Positions 34,363 through 42,970 of a DNA stretch of 49,828 nt are shown here, piece after piece. Under the pieces are notes generated by a model that saw nothing but the letters and a program-made list of their open reading frames with translations, was not told the DNA's origin and made no database searches. The stretch covers positions 1 through 49,828 of the forward strand of contig CAKQSI010000012.1 in NCBI GenBank assembly GCA_934272745.1, in the 5' to 3' direction. This DNA comes from an uncultured Clostridia bacterium (GTDB taxonomy: Bacteria; Bacillota; Clostridia; Christensenellales; Borkfalkiaceae). Both the position numbers and the translations under genes were made by a program. Every line of letters starts with the position of its first letter. The stretch's first letter is position 1.

Positions 34363-34474
34363 ATATTACCACCTTTTCGGTTTCGTCCGGGATCGTTCTC
34401 GTCCGATTTCTCTTTTTTCTTTACTTTTTGCTGCGTGTACGCGCAAATGCGGGCGTGCACACGTCCGTGTAACT

Positions 34475-34503
34475 ATTATATATCAAAATTTTCCGTTTGT
34501 AAA
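34475..34503 (-). promoter_or_regulatory. Promoter of the coiled-coil protein gene
   Basis: Minus-strand TTTACA (plus 34498-34503), 17-bp spacer, TATAAT (plus 34475-34480). One mismatch from consensus overall. Confidence 0.8.
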
Positions 34504-34570
34504 CCTATTTCGTATTTTTTTACACGCCAAAGCGGGAATTCTTGCCAAAATCTGTCTTTTTTTGCCCGGC

Positions 34571-34635
34571 GGTTTTCCTTTCCCGCGCATTTGGTTTTCC
34601 TTTCCCCCGCATTTGGTTTTCCTTTCCCGCGCAAG
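34571..34635. repeat. 22-bp tandem repeat, three copies
   Basis: Units GGTTTTCCTTTCCCGCGCAT starting at 34571, 34593 and 34615 (period 22 bp). The remainder of 34504-34950 is gene-free and has nothing else I recognise. Confidence 0.8.
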
Positions 34636-34953
34636 TCCTCCGCGCCTTGCCAAGAACCACCCAGCGCATTATCACGGAATACCGCCACACCCGTCGTTGC
34701 AATACCCCGCGCATCGTTTAAAAACACCCGCCGGCACGGTTTCCTCTCACGCACTACCCCACCGATACGACGCTATCCATACGAAATACCACGCCGCTCG
34801 GCGGCAGAAGTGTCTTTCCTTTCGTTTTAACAAAGCGCGCAGGCTGCCGTGCAGGTCGGCGGAAAGGCGCCTTCCTTTCGTTCCGACGCAGCGCACGGAT
34901 CACCCGCCGCCCGGAGCAAACCGCTTCTTTTCGCTATAGCAAATGGTTTGTCT

Positions 34954-34988
34954 AAGGAATACTTATACCAAAAAGTGAGTATTTCCTT
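34954..34988. promoter_or_regulatory. Imperfect dyad overlapping the serC promoter
   Basis: AAGGAATACT and AGTATTTCCTT (complementary with a one-base bulge), 14 bp apart, ending at the first base of the -35 box. It may be an operator or an upstream RNA hairpin; no regulator can be named. Confidence 0.35.
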
Positions 34989-35016
34989 TGCATTTCCGCC
35001 TTTTTCTTGTTATAAT
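34988..35016 (+). promoter_or_regulatory. Promoter of serC-serA
   Basis: TTGCAT at 34988-34993, 17-bp spacer, TATAAT at 35011-35016 with extended -10 (TGT). Transcription would start about 30 bp before serC. Confidence 0.8.
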
Positions 35017-35055
35017 AATGCAATCTATCATCTATCGTTATTGAAGGAGGATAAC

Positions 35056-36132
35056 ATGAGAGTCTATAATTTTGCGGCAGGTCCTTCGATGTTGCCGGAA
35101 GAAGTTTTACTTAAAGCGCAGGCTTCCCTTTTGGATTACGAAGGCACGGGCATGAGCGTGATGGAAATGAGCCACCGCAGCAAGCCCTTTATGAAGATCG
35201 CGGAGGAAGCGGAAGCGCTTTTGCGCGAGTTGATGCACATTCCCGAAGATTACGAGGTTCTGTTTTTACAGGGCGGCGCTTCCACCCAGTTCGAGGCAGT
35301 TCCGCTGAACCTTACCGTAAACGGGAAAGCCGACTACGTCGTGACCGGAAATTTCGCCAAAAAAGCCTGGAAAGAAGCCGCAAAATACACCGACGCAGTC
35401 GCCGTCGCCTCGTCCGAAGAGGCGAATTTCACCTATATCCCCGACCTTGATTCCGCCAGTTTCCGCCCCGGCGCGGACTACGTGCATATCACGACCAACA
35501 ACACGATTTTCGGCACCCGTTATGCAAAAATCCCGCAGGTCCCGACCACGCTCGTGGCGGATATGTCCAGCAATATTTTGTCCGAACCGGTGGACGTCAC
35601 CAAGTTCGGACTGATCTACGCGGGTGCGCAGAAGAACGTCGCCCCCGCGGGCGTGACCATTGTCGTCGTGCGGAAAGACTTGCTCGGGCACGCGCAAAAA
35701 ATCTGTCCCACCATGCTGAATTACGTCACGCAGGCAAAAGAACACAGCCTGTACAATACGCCTCCGTGTTTCTGCATCTATATGGCGATGCTGAACCTGC
35801 GCCACCTGAAAGCCCACGGCGGGGTGGAAGCGGCATTCCTCCGCAACAAGGAAAAAGCCGCGCTTTTGTACGACTATATCGACGGCAGCGGTTTCTACCG
35901 CAACGCCGTCAAAAAGGAAGACCGCTCGCTGATGAACGTTCCCTTCGTCACGCCGTCCAAGGAACTGGACGAAAAATTCGTGGCGGAAGCGGCGAAAAAC
36001 GGCTTGGTTTCCCTGAAGGGACACCGGCTGGTGGGCGGTATGCGCGCTTCGATCTATAACGCCATGCCCAAAGCAGGCGTGGAAAAACTGGTCGCCTTTA
36101 TGAAAGATTTTGCCAAGGAGAACGCCCTATGA
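35056..36132 (+). CDS. serC: Phosphoserine aminotransferase
   Basis: PLP-dependent class V aminotransferase converting 3-phosphohydroxypyruvate and glutamate to phosphoserine, the second step of serine synthesis. 358 residues from ATG 35056, preceded by GAAGGAGG. MRVYNFAAGPSMLPEEVL is the standard N-terminus, LFLQGGASTQFEAVPLNL and HITTNNTIFGTRY bind cofactor and substrate, and KFGLIYAGAQKNVAPAGV contains the PLP lysine K193. GLVSLKGHRLVGGMRASIYNAMP closes the protein. In-frame sequence upstream of 35056 contains the promoter and is not coding. Its stop overlaps the serA start (ATGA). Confidence 0.97.
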   Translation: MRVYNFAAGPSMLPEEVLLKAQASLLDYEGTGMSVMEMSHRSKPFMKIAEEAEALLRELMHIPEDYEVLFLQGGASTQFEAVPLNLTVNGKADYVVTGNFAKKAWKEAAKYTDAVAVASSEEANFTYIPDLDSASFRPGADYVHITTNNTIFGTRYAKIPQVPTTLVADMSSNILSEPVDVTKFGLIYAGAQKNVAPAGVTIVVVRKDLLGHAQKICPTMLNYVTQAKEHSLYNTPPCFCIYMAMLNLRHLKAHGGVEAAFLRNKEKAALLYDYIDGSGFYRNAVKKEDRSLMNVPFVTPSKELDEKFVAEAAKNGLVSLKGHRLVGGMRASIYNAMPKAGVEKLVAFMKDFAKENAL

Positions 36133-37322
36133 AAGACTTCCCGCCCGTAAATGAAACGCCGCCCGCAAAAGAAATTCTGCGGCTCAACGCCATCAGTCCC
36201 GCGGCATACGAATACCTGCCGAAAGATTACGCTTTAACCGAATCTTCCGAATCCCCCGTAGGGGTTTTGGTTCGCAGCGCTAAAATGCACGATCTTGCCC
36301 TGCCGGAAAGCGTCCTTGCCGTGGCAAGAGCGGGCGCGGGCGTCAATAATATTCCGGTGGAAGCCTACGCCGCCCGCGGCGTGGTGGTGTTCAACACCCC
36401 CGGCGCCAACGCCAACGCCGTAAAGGAACTGACGATCGCGGCGCTTCTGCTCGCTTCCCGCAAAATTGCGGACGGCATTGCGTGGGTGAACACGCTGAGT
36501 AGCGACCCCGACCCCCTGAAAACGGCGGAAAAGGGCAAATCCGCCTTCGTGGGACCCGAACTTGCCGGCAAAAAACTGGGCGTGATCGGGCTGGGCGCCA
36601 TCGGCGCGCCGGTAGCGAACGCCGCGGTTTCTCTCGGCATGGAAGTCTACGGCTACGACCCCTATATTTCGGTGGAAGCCGCCTGGCGCCTTTCCCGCGC
36701 GGTAAAGCACGAAACCGACTTCGATCATCTGCTTTCCCTGTGCGATTATGTGACCGTACACGTTCCCTTTACGGGGGAAAACAAGGGATTGTTCAACGCC
36801 GGAACCATCGCGAAGATGAAGCCGGGCGCCGCCCTTATCAACCTTTCCCGCGGGGAACTGGTCGATAACGCCGCCGTCCTTGCCGCGCTTGCAAGCGGCG
36901 CGCTTTCCCGCTACGTGACAGACTTCCCCGCCGCCGAACTCATCGGCAAGCCGAACGTCGTCTGCATGCCCCACCTCGGCGCTTCCACCCCGGAGGCGGA
37001 AGACAACTGCGCGGCAATGGCGGCGCGCGAACTGGTCGATTATATCGAAAACGGCACCATCAAAAACAGCGTCAACTATCCGGCGATCTCTCTGCCCCGT
37101 TCGGGGAACGCCCGCGTTTCCATTCTGCATAAAAATCAGAAGAATATGATCAGCGCGATCACTGCGGTGCTTTCTTCCGACAACAAAAATATCGAAAACT
37201 TCGTAAACAAGTCGCGCGGGGAATACGCCTGCAGTCTGCTGGATTTAGACGCCGCCCCGGGCGAAGCCGTCCTTGCCGCCCTGCGGAACATCGACGGCGT
37301 GATCCTCGTCCGCGCGCTGTAA
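36129..37322 (+). CDS. serA: D-3-phosphoglycerate dehydrogenase
   Basis: NAD-dependent first step of serine synthesis. 397 residues: substrate domain, Rossmann domain with GVIGLGAIG (151-159), then INLSRGELVDNAAV and CMPHLGASTPEAEDN with the catalytic Arg/Glu/His set, and a C-terminal ACT-like region from about residue 325 (ISAITAVLSSDNKNIENFVNKSRGEYA). It lacks the long intervening domain of the 520-residue type, so it is the short form. The ACT-like domain suggests serine sensitivity. Overlaps serC by 4 nt. serB (phosphoserine phosphatase) is not in the window. Confidence 0.96.
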   Translation: MKDFPPVNETPPAKEILRLNAISPAAYEYLPKDYALTESSESPVGVLVRSAKMHDLALPESVLAVARAGAGVNNIPVEAYAARGVVVFNTPGANANAVKELTIAALLLASRKIADGIAWVNTLSSDPDPLKTAEKGKSAFVGPELAGKKLGVIGLGAIGAPVANAAVSLGMEVYGYDPYISVEAAWRLSRAVKHETDFDHLLSLCDYVTVHVPFTGENKGLFNAGTIAKMKPGAALINLSRGELVDNAAVLAALASGALSRYVTDFPAAELIGKPNVVCMPHLGASTPEAEDNCAAMAARELVDYIENGTIKNSVNYPAISLPRSGNARVSILHKNQKNMISAITAVLSSDNKNIENFVNKSRGEYACSLLDLDAAPGEAVLAALRNIDGVILVRAL

Positions 37323-37628
37323 TTTTGCGGCGAACAGGGGTATCGCTGATTGTATTTTGCCGGAAACCGTGACCGCCGACAAGCAATAACTTACTGCAAA
37401 ACCGTAACCTTCGACAAGCCGTACAATGCTCGCGGAACCTTTATCCGACGCGCCCGTCGCAGCCGACGTACCCGGCTGACATCTCCCGCAACACCCCGCG
37501 CGGGACGCCTCAGCAGCAACAAACGTTTCTGCCAACACCTCCAAATCAACCTTATAAAAACACCCCGCGGGCGCCACACCGTCAACGAACGCCCCGGTCA
37601 AAACCTTTAAACTCTTATAAAATACCCC

Positions 37629-37657
37629 GCGGGCGCCGTTCGGCGCCCGCAATTTTT
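37629..37657 (+). terminator. Rho-independent terminator of serC-serA
   Basis: Perfect 9-bp stem GCGGGCGCC / GGCGCCCGC with a GTTC loop and AATTTTT tail. Confidence 0.85.
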
Positions 37658-37817
37658 ATGCTTTTGCGTTTTCCCCCTTTCTTTCCTGAGCAATGCGGCG
37701 GGCAACGTTCCGGTTGCACGTTACAAACGGAAGTTTCCCTTCGGGCGCAAAAAAATTTTCTTCGTCTGTTGACAAACCGCCCGCAGGACACCTGCGGACG
37801 GGCAGGACATAAAAATC

Positions 37818-37851
37818 AGGCTCCCTTACGTAAGGGAGCCTTTCTTATTTT
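37818..37851. terminator. Bidirectional terminator between serA and the phage cassette
   Basis: AGGCTCCCTTA / TAAGGGAGCCT stem with CG centre, followed by TTCTTATTTT on the plus strand and preceded by AAAAA (T5 on the minus strand). It probably ends the leftward phage operon. Confidence 0.8.
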
Positions 37852-38098
37852 AGCCGGAAAATTTTCCGCTTTTTGCGAAATGCTTTCGTTTTAACGTAGC
37901 GCTTTCGTTTTAACGGAAACACCGCGTTATAAAAATTTTCAGGCGAAAAACCATTCGCCGTTTTCGGCAAGACGCTTCCTTTTTGAACGAAATATTCCAC
38001 TTAGCCGGGAACGCTCCCGCCTTTTACAAAAGCCCTCTTGCCCTAAAAACCCGTTCCGGCTTCCGGCGCAAAGTTTCCGCGCAAATCCGCACGAAAAT

Positions 38099-38947
38099 TT
38101 ACTGCGCGGCGGCGATCGCCTCGTAATGGTTAACCAGCGCTTTCTGCCCGTACGCACCGAGATATTTGTTGAACACCGTATCGGTGCGCGCCTGCGTAAC
38201 AGCCGCGCTTGCGGTAAAGCCGTTCAGGTACTGATAGGCGACGTTCAACTTCTCGTACATCATCGAAGTGCGCGTCACCACGTCCTCGTTCGCCTGTTTG
38301 AAAACCGAATCCGCCGCCGCTTTGTTGTAATTGATCTCGTCCTCGGTCATCTTGTTGTTGTATTCCAAAATGCCCGCCAGAAGTTTTTCGTCCGCAAGGC
38401 GAAGTTCTTCCTTTTTATCCGCAAGCGCCTGCTGATAAGCGGCGGTCGCCTGCGAAATTTTGGTGTCGTATTCCGCCGAAACGCGCGTTTTTTCCGCGGT
38501 AAGATCGGCGCTTTTCTGGTTGTATTCCGCCGTCGCGGCGTCTTCTTCCGCCGTTTTTTCGTCCGCGATCTGCGCCTTTTCCGCAAGATACCAGGCGGAA
38601 AGGGTCATGCCGCGGTGCAGCACGTCGCTTTCCAGATCCGCCAGTTTTTTGGTCTTTTTCTGCTCCGCAGCGGTGAATTTCGCCGTCTTTTCGGCAGAAA
38701 GCGCCGCAAGTTTTGCGTCGTATGCGGCAAGAACCGCGGCTTTTTCGGTAGTAAGGGCGGCGGAAAGCGTACTTTTTTCCTTAACCAGCGCCGTTGCAAG
38801 CGTGGTAAGCGCCGCGTCCGTCCGCGCCGTTCCCTCTTTTCTTGTGAGAATCATGTCGGGATAAATCGCCGAATAAAACACCGAGTACGTGCTGTCGATC
38901 TCCTCAAATTTTGCGATCATCTGATCGCGCGTGATTGTCGTTGCCAT
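38099..38947 (-). CDS. Ala/Lys/Glu-rich coiled-coil protein, last gene of the phage late operon
   Basis: I do not recognise a family. 282 residues, nearly all predicted helix, with a long coiled coil at about 45-200 (AAVLAAYDAKLAALSAEKTA, LADKKEELRLADEKLLAG) interrupted around HRGMTLSAWYLAEK. No membrane segment or signal peptide. It follows the putative nozzle gene by 9 nt with a perfect AAGGAGG in the gap, so it belongs to the virion operon. A tail needle, internal ejection protein or other minor virion protein would fit position and composition. This is inference. Its stop codon is followed by gene-free sequence and terminators, with no downstream tail-fibre or lysis gene. Confidence 0.75.
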   Translation of the reverse strand: MATTITRDQMIAKFEEIDSTYSVFYSAIYPDMILTRKEGTARTDAALTTLATALVKEKSTLSAALTTEKAAVLAAYDAKLAALSAEKTAKFTAAEQKKTKKLADLESDVLHRGMTLSAWYLAEKAQIADEKTAEEDAATAEYNQKSADLTAEKTRVSAEYDTKISQATAAYQQALADKKEELRLADEKLLAGILEYNNKMTEDEINYNKAAADSVFKQANEDVVTRTSMMYEKLNVAYQYLNGFTASAAVTQARTDTVFNKYLGAYGQKALVNHYEAIAAAQ

Positions 38948-38956
38948 AGTTCCTCC

Positions 38957-40237
38957 TTATTCCCGAAAACTGAGTACGGGTTTGACGTACGTCGCCCCGG
39001 GCGAAAGCGAGCGGATCTCCACCCGAAGTCTTGTGCCGGACATGGAAAGTTTTTTGACGTTTTCCCCCTCGGAAAGGGGCAAAACCGCGCCGCATTTTTT
39101 GCCGATGACGCGCATCGTCCCCGGTTTTCCGGCGCAAACCGAAATGCAGACCAACCGTTTTTCGGAGGACGCTCTGCCAAAATCGGTTTCTTTCGACGAC
39201 CAGTACTTTGGAAGCGGCACGTCTTCCACCGTCGCGGTTTCGGTCAGGATCCCCACCGCTTTTTTGCCGTAAGAAGCGTAAATTTCCCCGCCCGCGGCAC
39301 TTTCCGCAAAGCAAAGCGAAGTGATATTTCTGCCGTTGCCGGTAAAAACGCCCTCGTCGGGGTCATAGAAGCCTTCCCTCGCGCCCTTTTTTCCGGACTC
39401 GTAGGCGAAATAGTACGCGCCGTCCTTGGCGGCGCCCGTCACCTGCTCCTCCGTTCCCGGCACGACGGGATAAGGCAGCGCTTCCGCCCGGTCGATTTTG
39501 CCGCTCTCGTACCGCACGACGTGCCCGTAGGAAAGGACGTACAGCCGCTTTCCGTCGGTCGCCGCGCTTTCAGGGCAGATCCGTTCCCCCACGGGGACGG
39601 CGGTCACCGAAAAATCTTCCGGCGTGGTACCCGAAAACAGAAAAATTTTGCGGTCGGAAAACGCCACGATTCTGTCCCCCACGGACAGAATCCGCCGCAC
39701 GCGATCGGGAATGGCGGGATAGAATTCCCCCGCTTCTTCCTCGGTTTTTTGGTACGGCTTGGTCATACGGACGGAGCCGCCCGTAGTGAGAGCATACCAT
39801 CTGCCGTTTGCATAAGCGACGTCTTTTGCAGGGAAATCGAACAGTTTTTCGGTAGACGTCCCGTAAAAAACGGTCACACCGCCCGAATAAGCCACGCCCA
39901 GCGCAGCCTGTCCTTTCCACACCCCGAAGCCCGCGTGCGGCGCCGTGCTTTCGCTTTGCGACACCGTCTGCCCGGTCAGCGTTTTGGGATAAAAAACGTA
40001 CAGCGCGCCGCTTTCCGTCCAGTACACGACGCCGCCGTCCGTTTCCGCCGTAAACCCGAGCAGTTTTTTAGGGACGTGCGGCAATTTTTGCGCCTGCTTC
40101 ACACCGTACATGTCGGTCAGAACGCCGCCCTGCACGCGGAAGTTTTCACTTTCCGCAGTCAGATTTTTTTCAAACGCAGCGAGGTATTTCCCGGTCAGGG
40201 AATTGAAATTGTACAGCGAAACGTACCGTTTGCTCAA
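38957..40237 (-). CDS. Putative beta-propeller tail nozzle/hub protein of a podovirus-like phage
   Basis: 426 residues, mostly short beta strands in a repeating pattern (GGVVYWTESGALYVFYP, YANGRWYALTTGGSVRM, VGDRIVAFSDRKIFLFSG, TDGKRLYVLSYGHVVRYESG, KDGAYYFAYESGK). This resembles a beta-propeller. It follows the adaptor gene, the place of T7 gp12 or P22 gp10 nozzle proteins. I know of no sequence motif that proves the role, so the name is inferred from order and fold pattern. The start is TTG at 40237, overlapping the adaptor stop (TTGA) with GGGGGTG upstream. Longer in-frame reading to 40288 would overlap the adaptor by 55 nt. Confidence 0.6.
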   Translation of the reverse strand: MSKRYVSLYNFNSLTGKYLAAFEKNLTAESENFRVQGGVLTDMYGVKQAQKLPHVPKKLLGFTAETDGGVVYWTESGALYVFYPKTLTGQTVSQSESTAPHAGFGVWKGQAALGVAYSGGVTVFYGTSTEKLFDFPAKDVAYANGRWYALTTGGSVRMTKPYQKTEEEAGEFYPAIPDRVRRILSVGDRIVAFSDRKIFLFSGTTPEDFSVTAVPVGERICPESAATDGKRLYVLSYGHVVRYESGKIDRAEALPYPVVPGTEEQVTGAAKDGAYYFAYESGKKGAREGFYDPDEGVFTGNGRNITSLCFAESAAGGEIYASYGKKAVGILTETATVEDVPLPKYWSSKETDFGRASSEKRLVCISVCAGKPGTMRVIGKKCGAVLPLSEGENVKKLSMSGTRLRVEIRSLSPGATYVKPVLSFRE

Positions 40238-40779
40238 CCCCGCCACCCCCTTTCTCTGAGGTGCGCCGTGCGGTGCTTGCCCGAACACGCCGAAAGCGCC
40301 TTTTCGTATTTGTCGTTATATTCCGCGGCGAGGTCGGTATTCCCGTCCCGGACGGCGCATTCCGCCGCCGTAAAATATACCAGCGCGCGGTCGAAAGCGC
40401 GCGGCAGATCGGGTTCCTCCTCGTCGGAACTCTCCAGCGGGCGGCGTTCATAACACACAAGCGGATTGCCCGCCGGCGCATAAAACCCGTCCGCTCGTTT
40501 TTCGGCGGGCAGCCCGTTTACCGTCAGCACCCGCGCGGGGGCGTATTGCAGCGCGCCGTAGGGCAGCCATTCCCCTGCGGAAGAAACGCGTTCTTCCACC
40601 CGCGTGCCGCCGCGGCGCTCGCAGACGTCCGCTTCCGCAAGGCGAAGCGCCGCCCGCAGGAACGCGACGTCGATCTTCGCCACCGCGGGATTATCCGGTC
40701 CCTCGCCCGTGAAAAAGGCGGCGGCGTCTTCCTTACCCGAAAGGCGTGCCGCCGCGCACAGTATTTCTTTGATCTTCAT
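40234..40779 (-). CDS. Putative phage head-to-tail adaptor (tail tubular A-like)
   Basis: 181 residues. An N-terminal helical part (EILCAAARLSGKEDAAAFF...VAFLRAALRLAEADVCERRG) and C-terminal helices (DLPRAFDRALVYFTAAECAVRDGNTDLAAEYNDKYEKAL) flank a beta-rich middle (YAPARVLTVNGLP, DGFYAPAGNPLVCYERRP). Helix-beta-helix with a DxxAxxYxxxYxxAL end is common in head-completion adaptor proteins such as the T7 gp11 type. It lies directly after the capsid gene and before the putative nozzle. AAGGAG precedes the ATG. Assigned from architecture and gene order. Confidence 0.6.
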   Translation of the reverse strand: MKIKEILCAAARLSGKEDAAAFFTGEGPDNPAVAKIDVAFLRAALRLAEADVCERRGGTRVEERVSSAGEWLPYGALQYAPARVLTVNGLPAEKRADGFYAPAGNPLVCYERRPLESSDEEEPDLPRAFDRALVYFTAAECAVRDGNTDLAAEYNDKYEKALSACSGKHRTAHLRERGWRG

Positions 40780-40833
40780 ATTCTTTCTCCTTGTCGGCGC
40801 GGGGAAAAACGCCCCGCGCCGCAGCCCGAATTT

Positions 40834-40903
40834 GTTATAATCCGTCTTTCAGGATTGTTTTTATCCGTCTTGCAGGATTTTCTTTTATCCGTATTTCAGG
40901 ACG
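40834..40903. repeat. 23-24-bp direct repeat, three copies
   Basis: TCCGTCTTTCAGGA, TCCGTCTTGCAGGA and TCCGTATTTCAGGA at 40841, 40864 and 40888, each with TTAT nearby, in the 312-bp gap between capsid and adaptor genes. Confidence 0.75.
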
Positions 40904-41008
40904 GTCGTAACGAGGACGCCCCTCTCAAAGGAGTTTTGGAAGCAAGCCGCTATCCGCCCTTCAAAGGGCTGCCCTTAAAGCCGGCGGCAAACACGCCGCC
41001 CGGAATAA

Positions 41009-41041
41009 CCGATTTTTAAGGGTACGTCCCCTTAAAATCGG
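41009..41041 (-). terminator. Probable terminator after the major capsid gene
   Basis: Stem CCGATTTTAAGGGG / CCCTTAAAAATCGG (one-base bulge, loop ACGTA), followed on the minus strand by TTATTCC. It is 51 bp past the capsid stop. A related copy (CCGATTTTTAAGGGACGTAC) lies at 44959-44990 between the portal and small-terminase-like genes. Confidence 0.55.
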
Positions 41042-41091
41042 GAACCCGTCCCCGATTTCAACCCGTCCCGATTTTTCACCCTGCCAGAGCC

Positions 41092-42255
41092 TTAGTCTTC
41101 GGTGATGCCGGAAAGCATCGCCTGACCGATGGGCTTTAAGCAGATGAGGTCGGCGTACTTGACCAGCGTTGCGGTATAGACGGGTTTGCCGGCGACCTGT
41201 TTTAAGATTCTGCCGTCTTCCCCTTCCAGAAACTGCCAGTCGCAAAGCTGATGCAAAACGAACTCGTCGGTGTTCAGCAGATACATCGTGCCGTCCGGAC
41301 AGAAGCGATCGCTCACCACGGGAACGCCGTTGTAGATCATCGCCATATGACCGCCGTCCAACTTTCTGGATTCGGTCGCAATGCCCTTGTCGGAAAGCAG
41401 CTTGCGCAGCGCTCTCTTGACGCCCGCCGAGCAGACGATCAGGTTGACTTTGCTGTCCGCGGTTTCTTCCAGATAGTCGATGGCTTTCTGGATAGCGCTT
41501 TCGGTAAGGCTGCCGACTTCGGACTTCATATACGGAACCAGCCACTTGTGAGAAGCGCGATCCAGTCCGTAAATGCTGCCGGTGGATTTGAAGATGGCGC
41601 CAAGACCGGTGATTTCCTTGTTATAGGAACCCTGCACGGTCAGAATGTCATCTTTTGCGACGGGGGAAGCCGCCGTTTTAGACAGCGTTACTTTCTTACC
41701 GTCGCGGTCGATGGCGGTAATGCGGACGGCGCCGAAGCCGGTCACGATGCCGGAAGCGGAACGGACGTCCACGCTCATGCCTTCCATCAGGTTTTTCACG
41801 CTGTCAACGGTGATAACGCCGTCCGCAACCGCGGTGACGGTGCAAAGTTTGCCCGTGCCGTCGCCGAACAGCATTCTGCCGAAGTTGAAGGACGAAGCCT
41901 TGACCAAACCTTCCATTTCCGCATTCAGCAGGTTGACGAACGCGCCCGCGTTGTTTTCGGAAGCGCGCACCGCTTTATCCGAAATTTCGATGGTGCCGTA
42001 CAAGTTTTTCAGGGTCAGTACGAACTGTTCGTAATTGTTTCCGCCCGCGGCAGGCAGTGCGCCGTCTTCGCTTCCCGCGCCGACGCCGCCGTTGACGCCG
42101 TAACCCGCAACTCTGCGGATCTCTTTGCCCCACACGTCGGTGGAAGTCTTTTTCATCGCGGCGAGCAGCGGGTTAACCCCGGTGTTCAGCTGGTCGGTCA
42201 CAACGTCGAGATATAAAGTTTTCAGCGCGTTATCCGCGCTCTGCATGGTTACCAT
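41092..42255 (-). CDS. Phage major capsid protein (HK97-fold type)
   Basis: 387 residues with features of HK97-fold coat proteins: MQSADNALKTLYLDVVTDQLNTG at the N-terminus, an N-arm, an E-loop-like stretch (YEQFVLTLKNLYGTIEISDKAVR), a spine helix (NAGAFVNLLNAEMEGLVKASS) and an inserted beta domain (about 140-220, LCTVTAVADGVITVDSV). The A-domain part follows (AIQKAIDYLEETADSKVNLIVCSAGVKRALRKLL, YNGVPVVSDRFCPDGTMYLLNTDEFVL). No maturation protease gene is present, but a scaffold gene is, so assembly would be scaffold-dependent. Its ATG is 11 bp after AGGAG; a second ATG three codons on is possible. A hairpin terminator follows the stop. Confidence 0.85.
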   Translation of the reverse strand: MVTMQSADNALKTLYLDVVTDQLNTGVNPLLAAMKKTSTDVWGKEIRRVAGYGVNGGVGAGSEDGALPAAGGNNYEQFVLTLKNLYGTIEISDKAVRASENNAGAFVNLLNAEMEGLVKASSFNFGRMLFGDGTGKLCTVTAVADGVITVDSVKNLMEGMSVDVRSASGIVTGFGAVRITAIDRDGKKVTLSKTAASPVAKDDILTVQGSYNKEITGLGAIFKSTGSIYGLDRASHKWLVPYMKSEVGSLTESAIQKAIDYLEETADSKVNLIVCSAGVKRALRKLLSDKGIATESRKLDGGHMAMIYNGVPVVSDRFCPDGTMYLLNTDEFVLHQLCDWQFLEGEDGRILKQVAGKPVYTATLVKYADLICLKPIGQAMLSGITED

Positions 42256-42340
42256 AATTCTTTTTTCTCCTTTCTTCTATTGAAATTTGTTTCGGGATTC
42301 CCTTTCTCGTCCCCGCCTGTTTTGGGGGACGGAACCCCCT

Positions 42341-42970
42341 TTAGTCGATTTTGGTTTGCCGGAACATTTTTTCCGCAAGTTTGCCTGCGTCTTCGATGTT
42401 TTTCGGCTTGACGGGCGGCGCGATCGTCACCTGTCCTACGTCGGTCAGAACGGGCACGTTCCCTTGCGCGCGGGCGATCGCCGTGACGTATTCTTTCACG
42501 GCGTCCTCCCGGATTTCCTTTTCGCGGGAAACGAAGGCTTCTTTATCCGCCTTTCTGGCGTCTTCCAGAGCCGCGGCATACGCCGCTTCCACGTCGCGGT
42601 CGGTGACCCGTTCCTTGCCCGACAATTTTTCCCCGAGCAGGGGCAGAATGTCCTCGCAGCCGCCGCGTTTTGCAAGGAACGCCGTCACTGCCGATTCCAC
42701 CTCTCTCCCCTCGGGTTCTCCCTGCTTTTCTGCCGGGGCGGAAGAAGACTTCTTCTCCCGATTATCCTTGCCGAAAAGTTCCCCTTCCAATGCGCTCAGT
42801 CTTTGACACTTTTTGGTGAACTCCGCCTGCAGCGCGTTGTATGCGGATTCCAAAGAGCGAACGTCTTTAAATTTTCCGGAATACCCGGCAGTCCCTGCCG
42901 CGCCTTTCTTCTCTTCCGCCTCCGCGGGTTGCGCCGGCGCCGTCATTCCTTTTTGTTCGTTATTCTCCAT
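42341..42970 (-). CDS. Phage capsid scaffolding protein (putative)
   Basis: 209 residues, hydrophilic and helical, beginning with a disordered Ala/Pro/Glu segment (GMTAPAQPAEAEEKKGAAGTAG). Helical segments follow (LESAYNALQAEFTKKCQRLSALEGELFG and VTDRDVEAAYAAALEDARKADKEAFVSREKE), then a short C-terminal basic helix (NIEDAGKLAEKMFRQTKID). Scaffolds of tailed phages typically have this composition, sit between portal and capsid genes and bind coat through the C-terminus. Overlaps the portal 3' end by 11 nt. There is no protease motif. Confidence 0.75.
   Translation of the reverse strand: MENNEQKGMTAPAQPAEAEEKKGAAGTAGYSGKFKDVRSLESAYNALQAEFTKKCQRLSALEGELFGKDNREKKSSSAPAEKQGEPEGREVESAVTAFLAKRGGCEDILPLLGEKLSGKERVTDRDVEAAYAAALEDARKADKEAFVSREKEIREDAVKEYVTAIARAQGNVPVLTDVGQVTIAPPVKPKNIEDAGKLAEKMFRQTKID

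Larger units (their letters stand above)
37323..38098. other. 776-bp gene-free interval between serA and the phage cassette
   Basis: No credible ORF. Contains degenerate repeats after the serA stop codon (GCTGTAATTTTGC- and CTGATTGTATTTTGC-type), two copies of CTTATAAAA-ACCCCGCGGGCGCC (37548 and 37613), two terminators (37629, 37818) and two copies of GCTTTCGTTTTAACG near 37882-37912. This is the junction with the phage genes; no attachment-site repeat could be recognised. Confidence 0.6.

Noticed and set aside
38126..40453. A 775-codon open frame on the plus strand across the adaptor and nozzle genes
   Set aside because: It is a GC-driven shadow of the minus-strand genes: Arg/His/Phe-rich, without a ribosome site or any recognisable domain.
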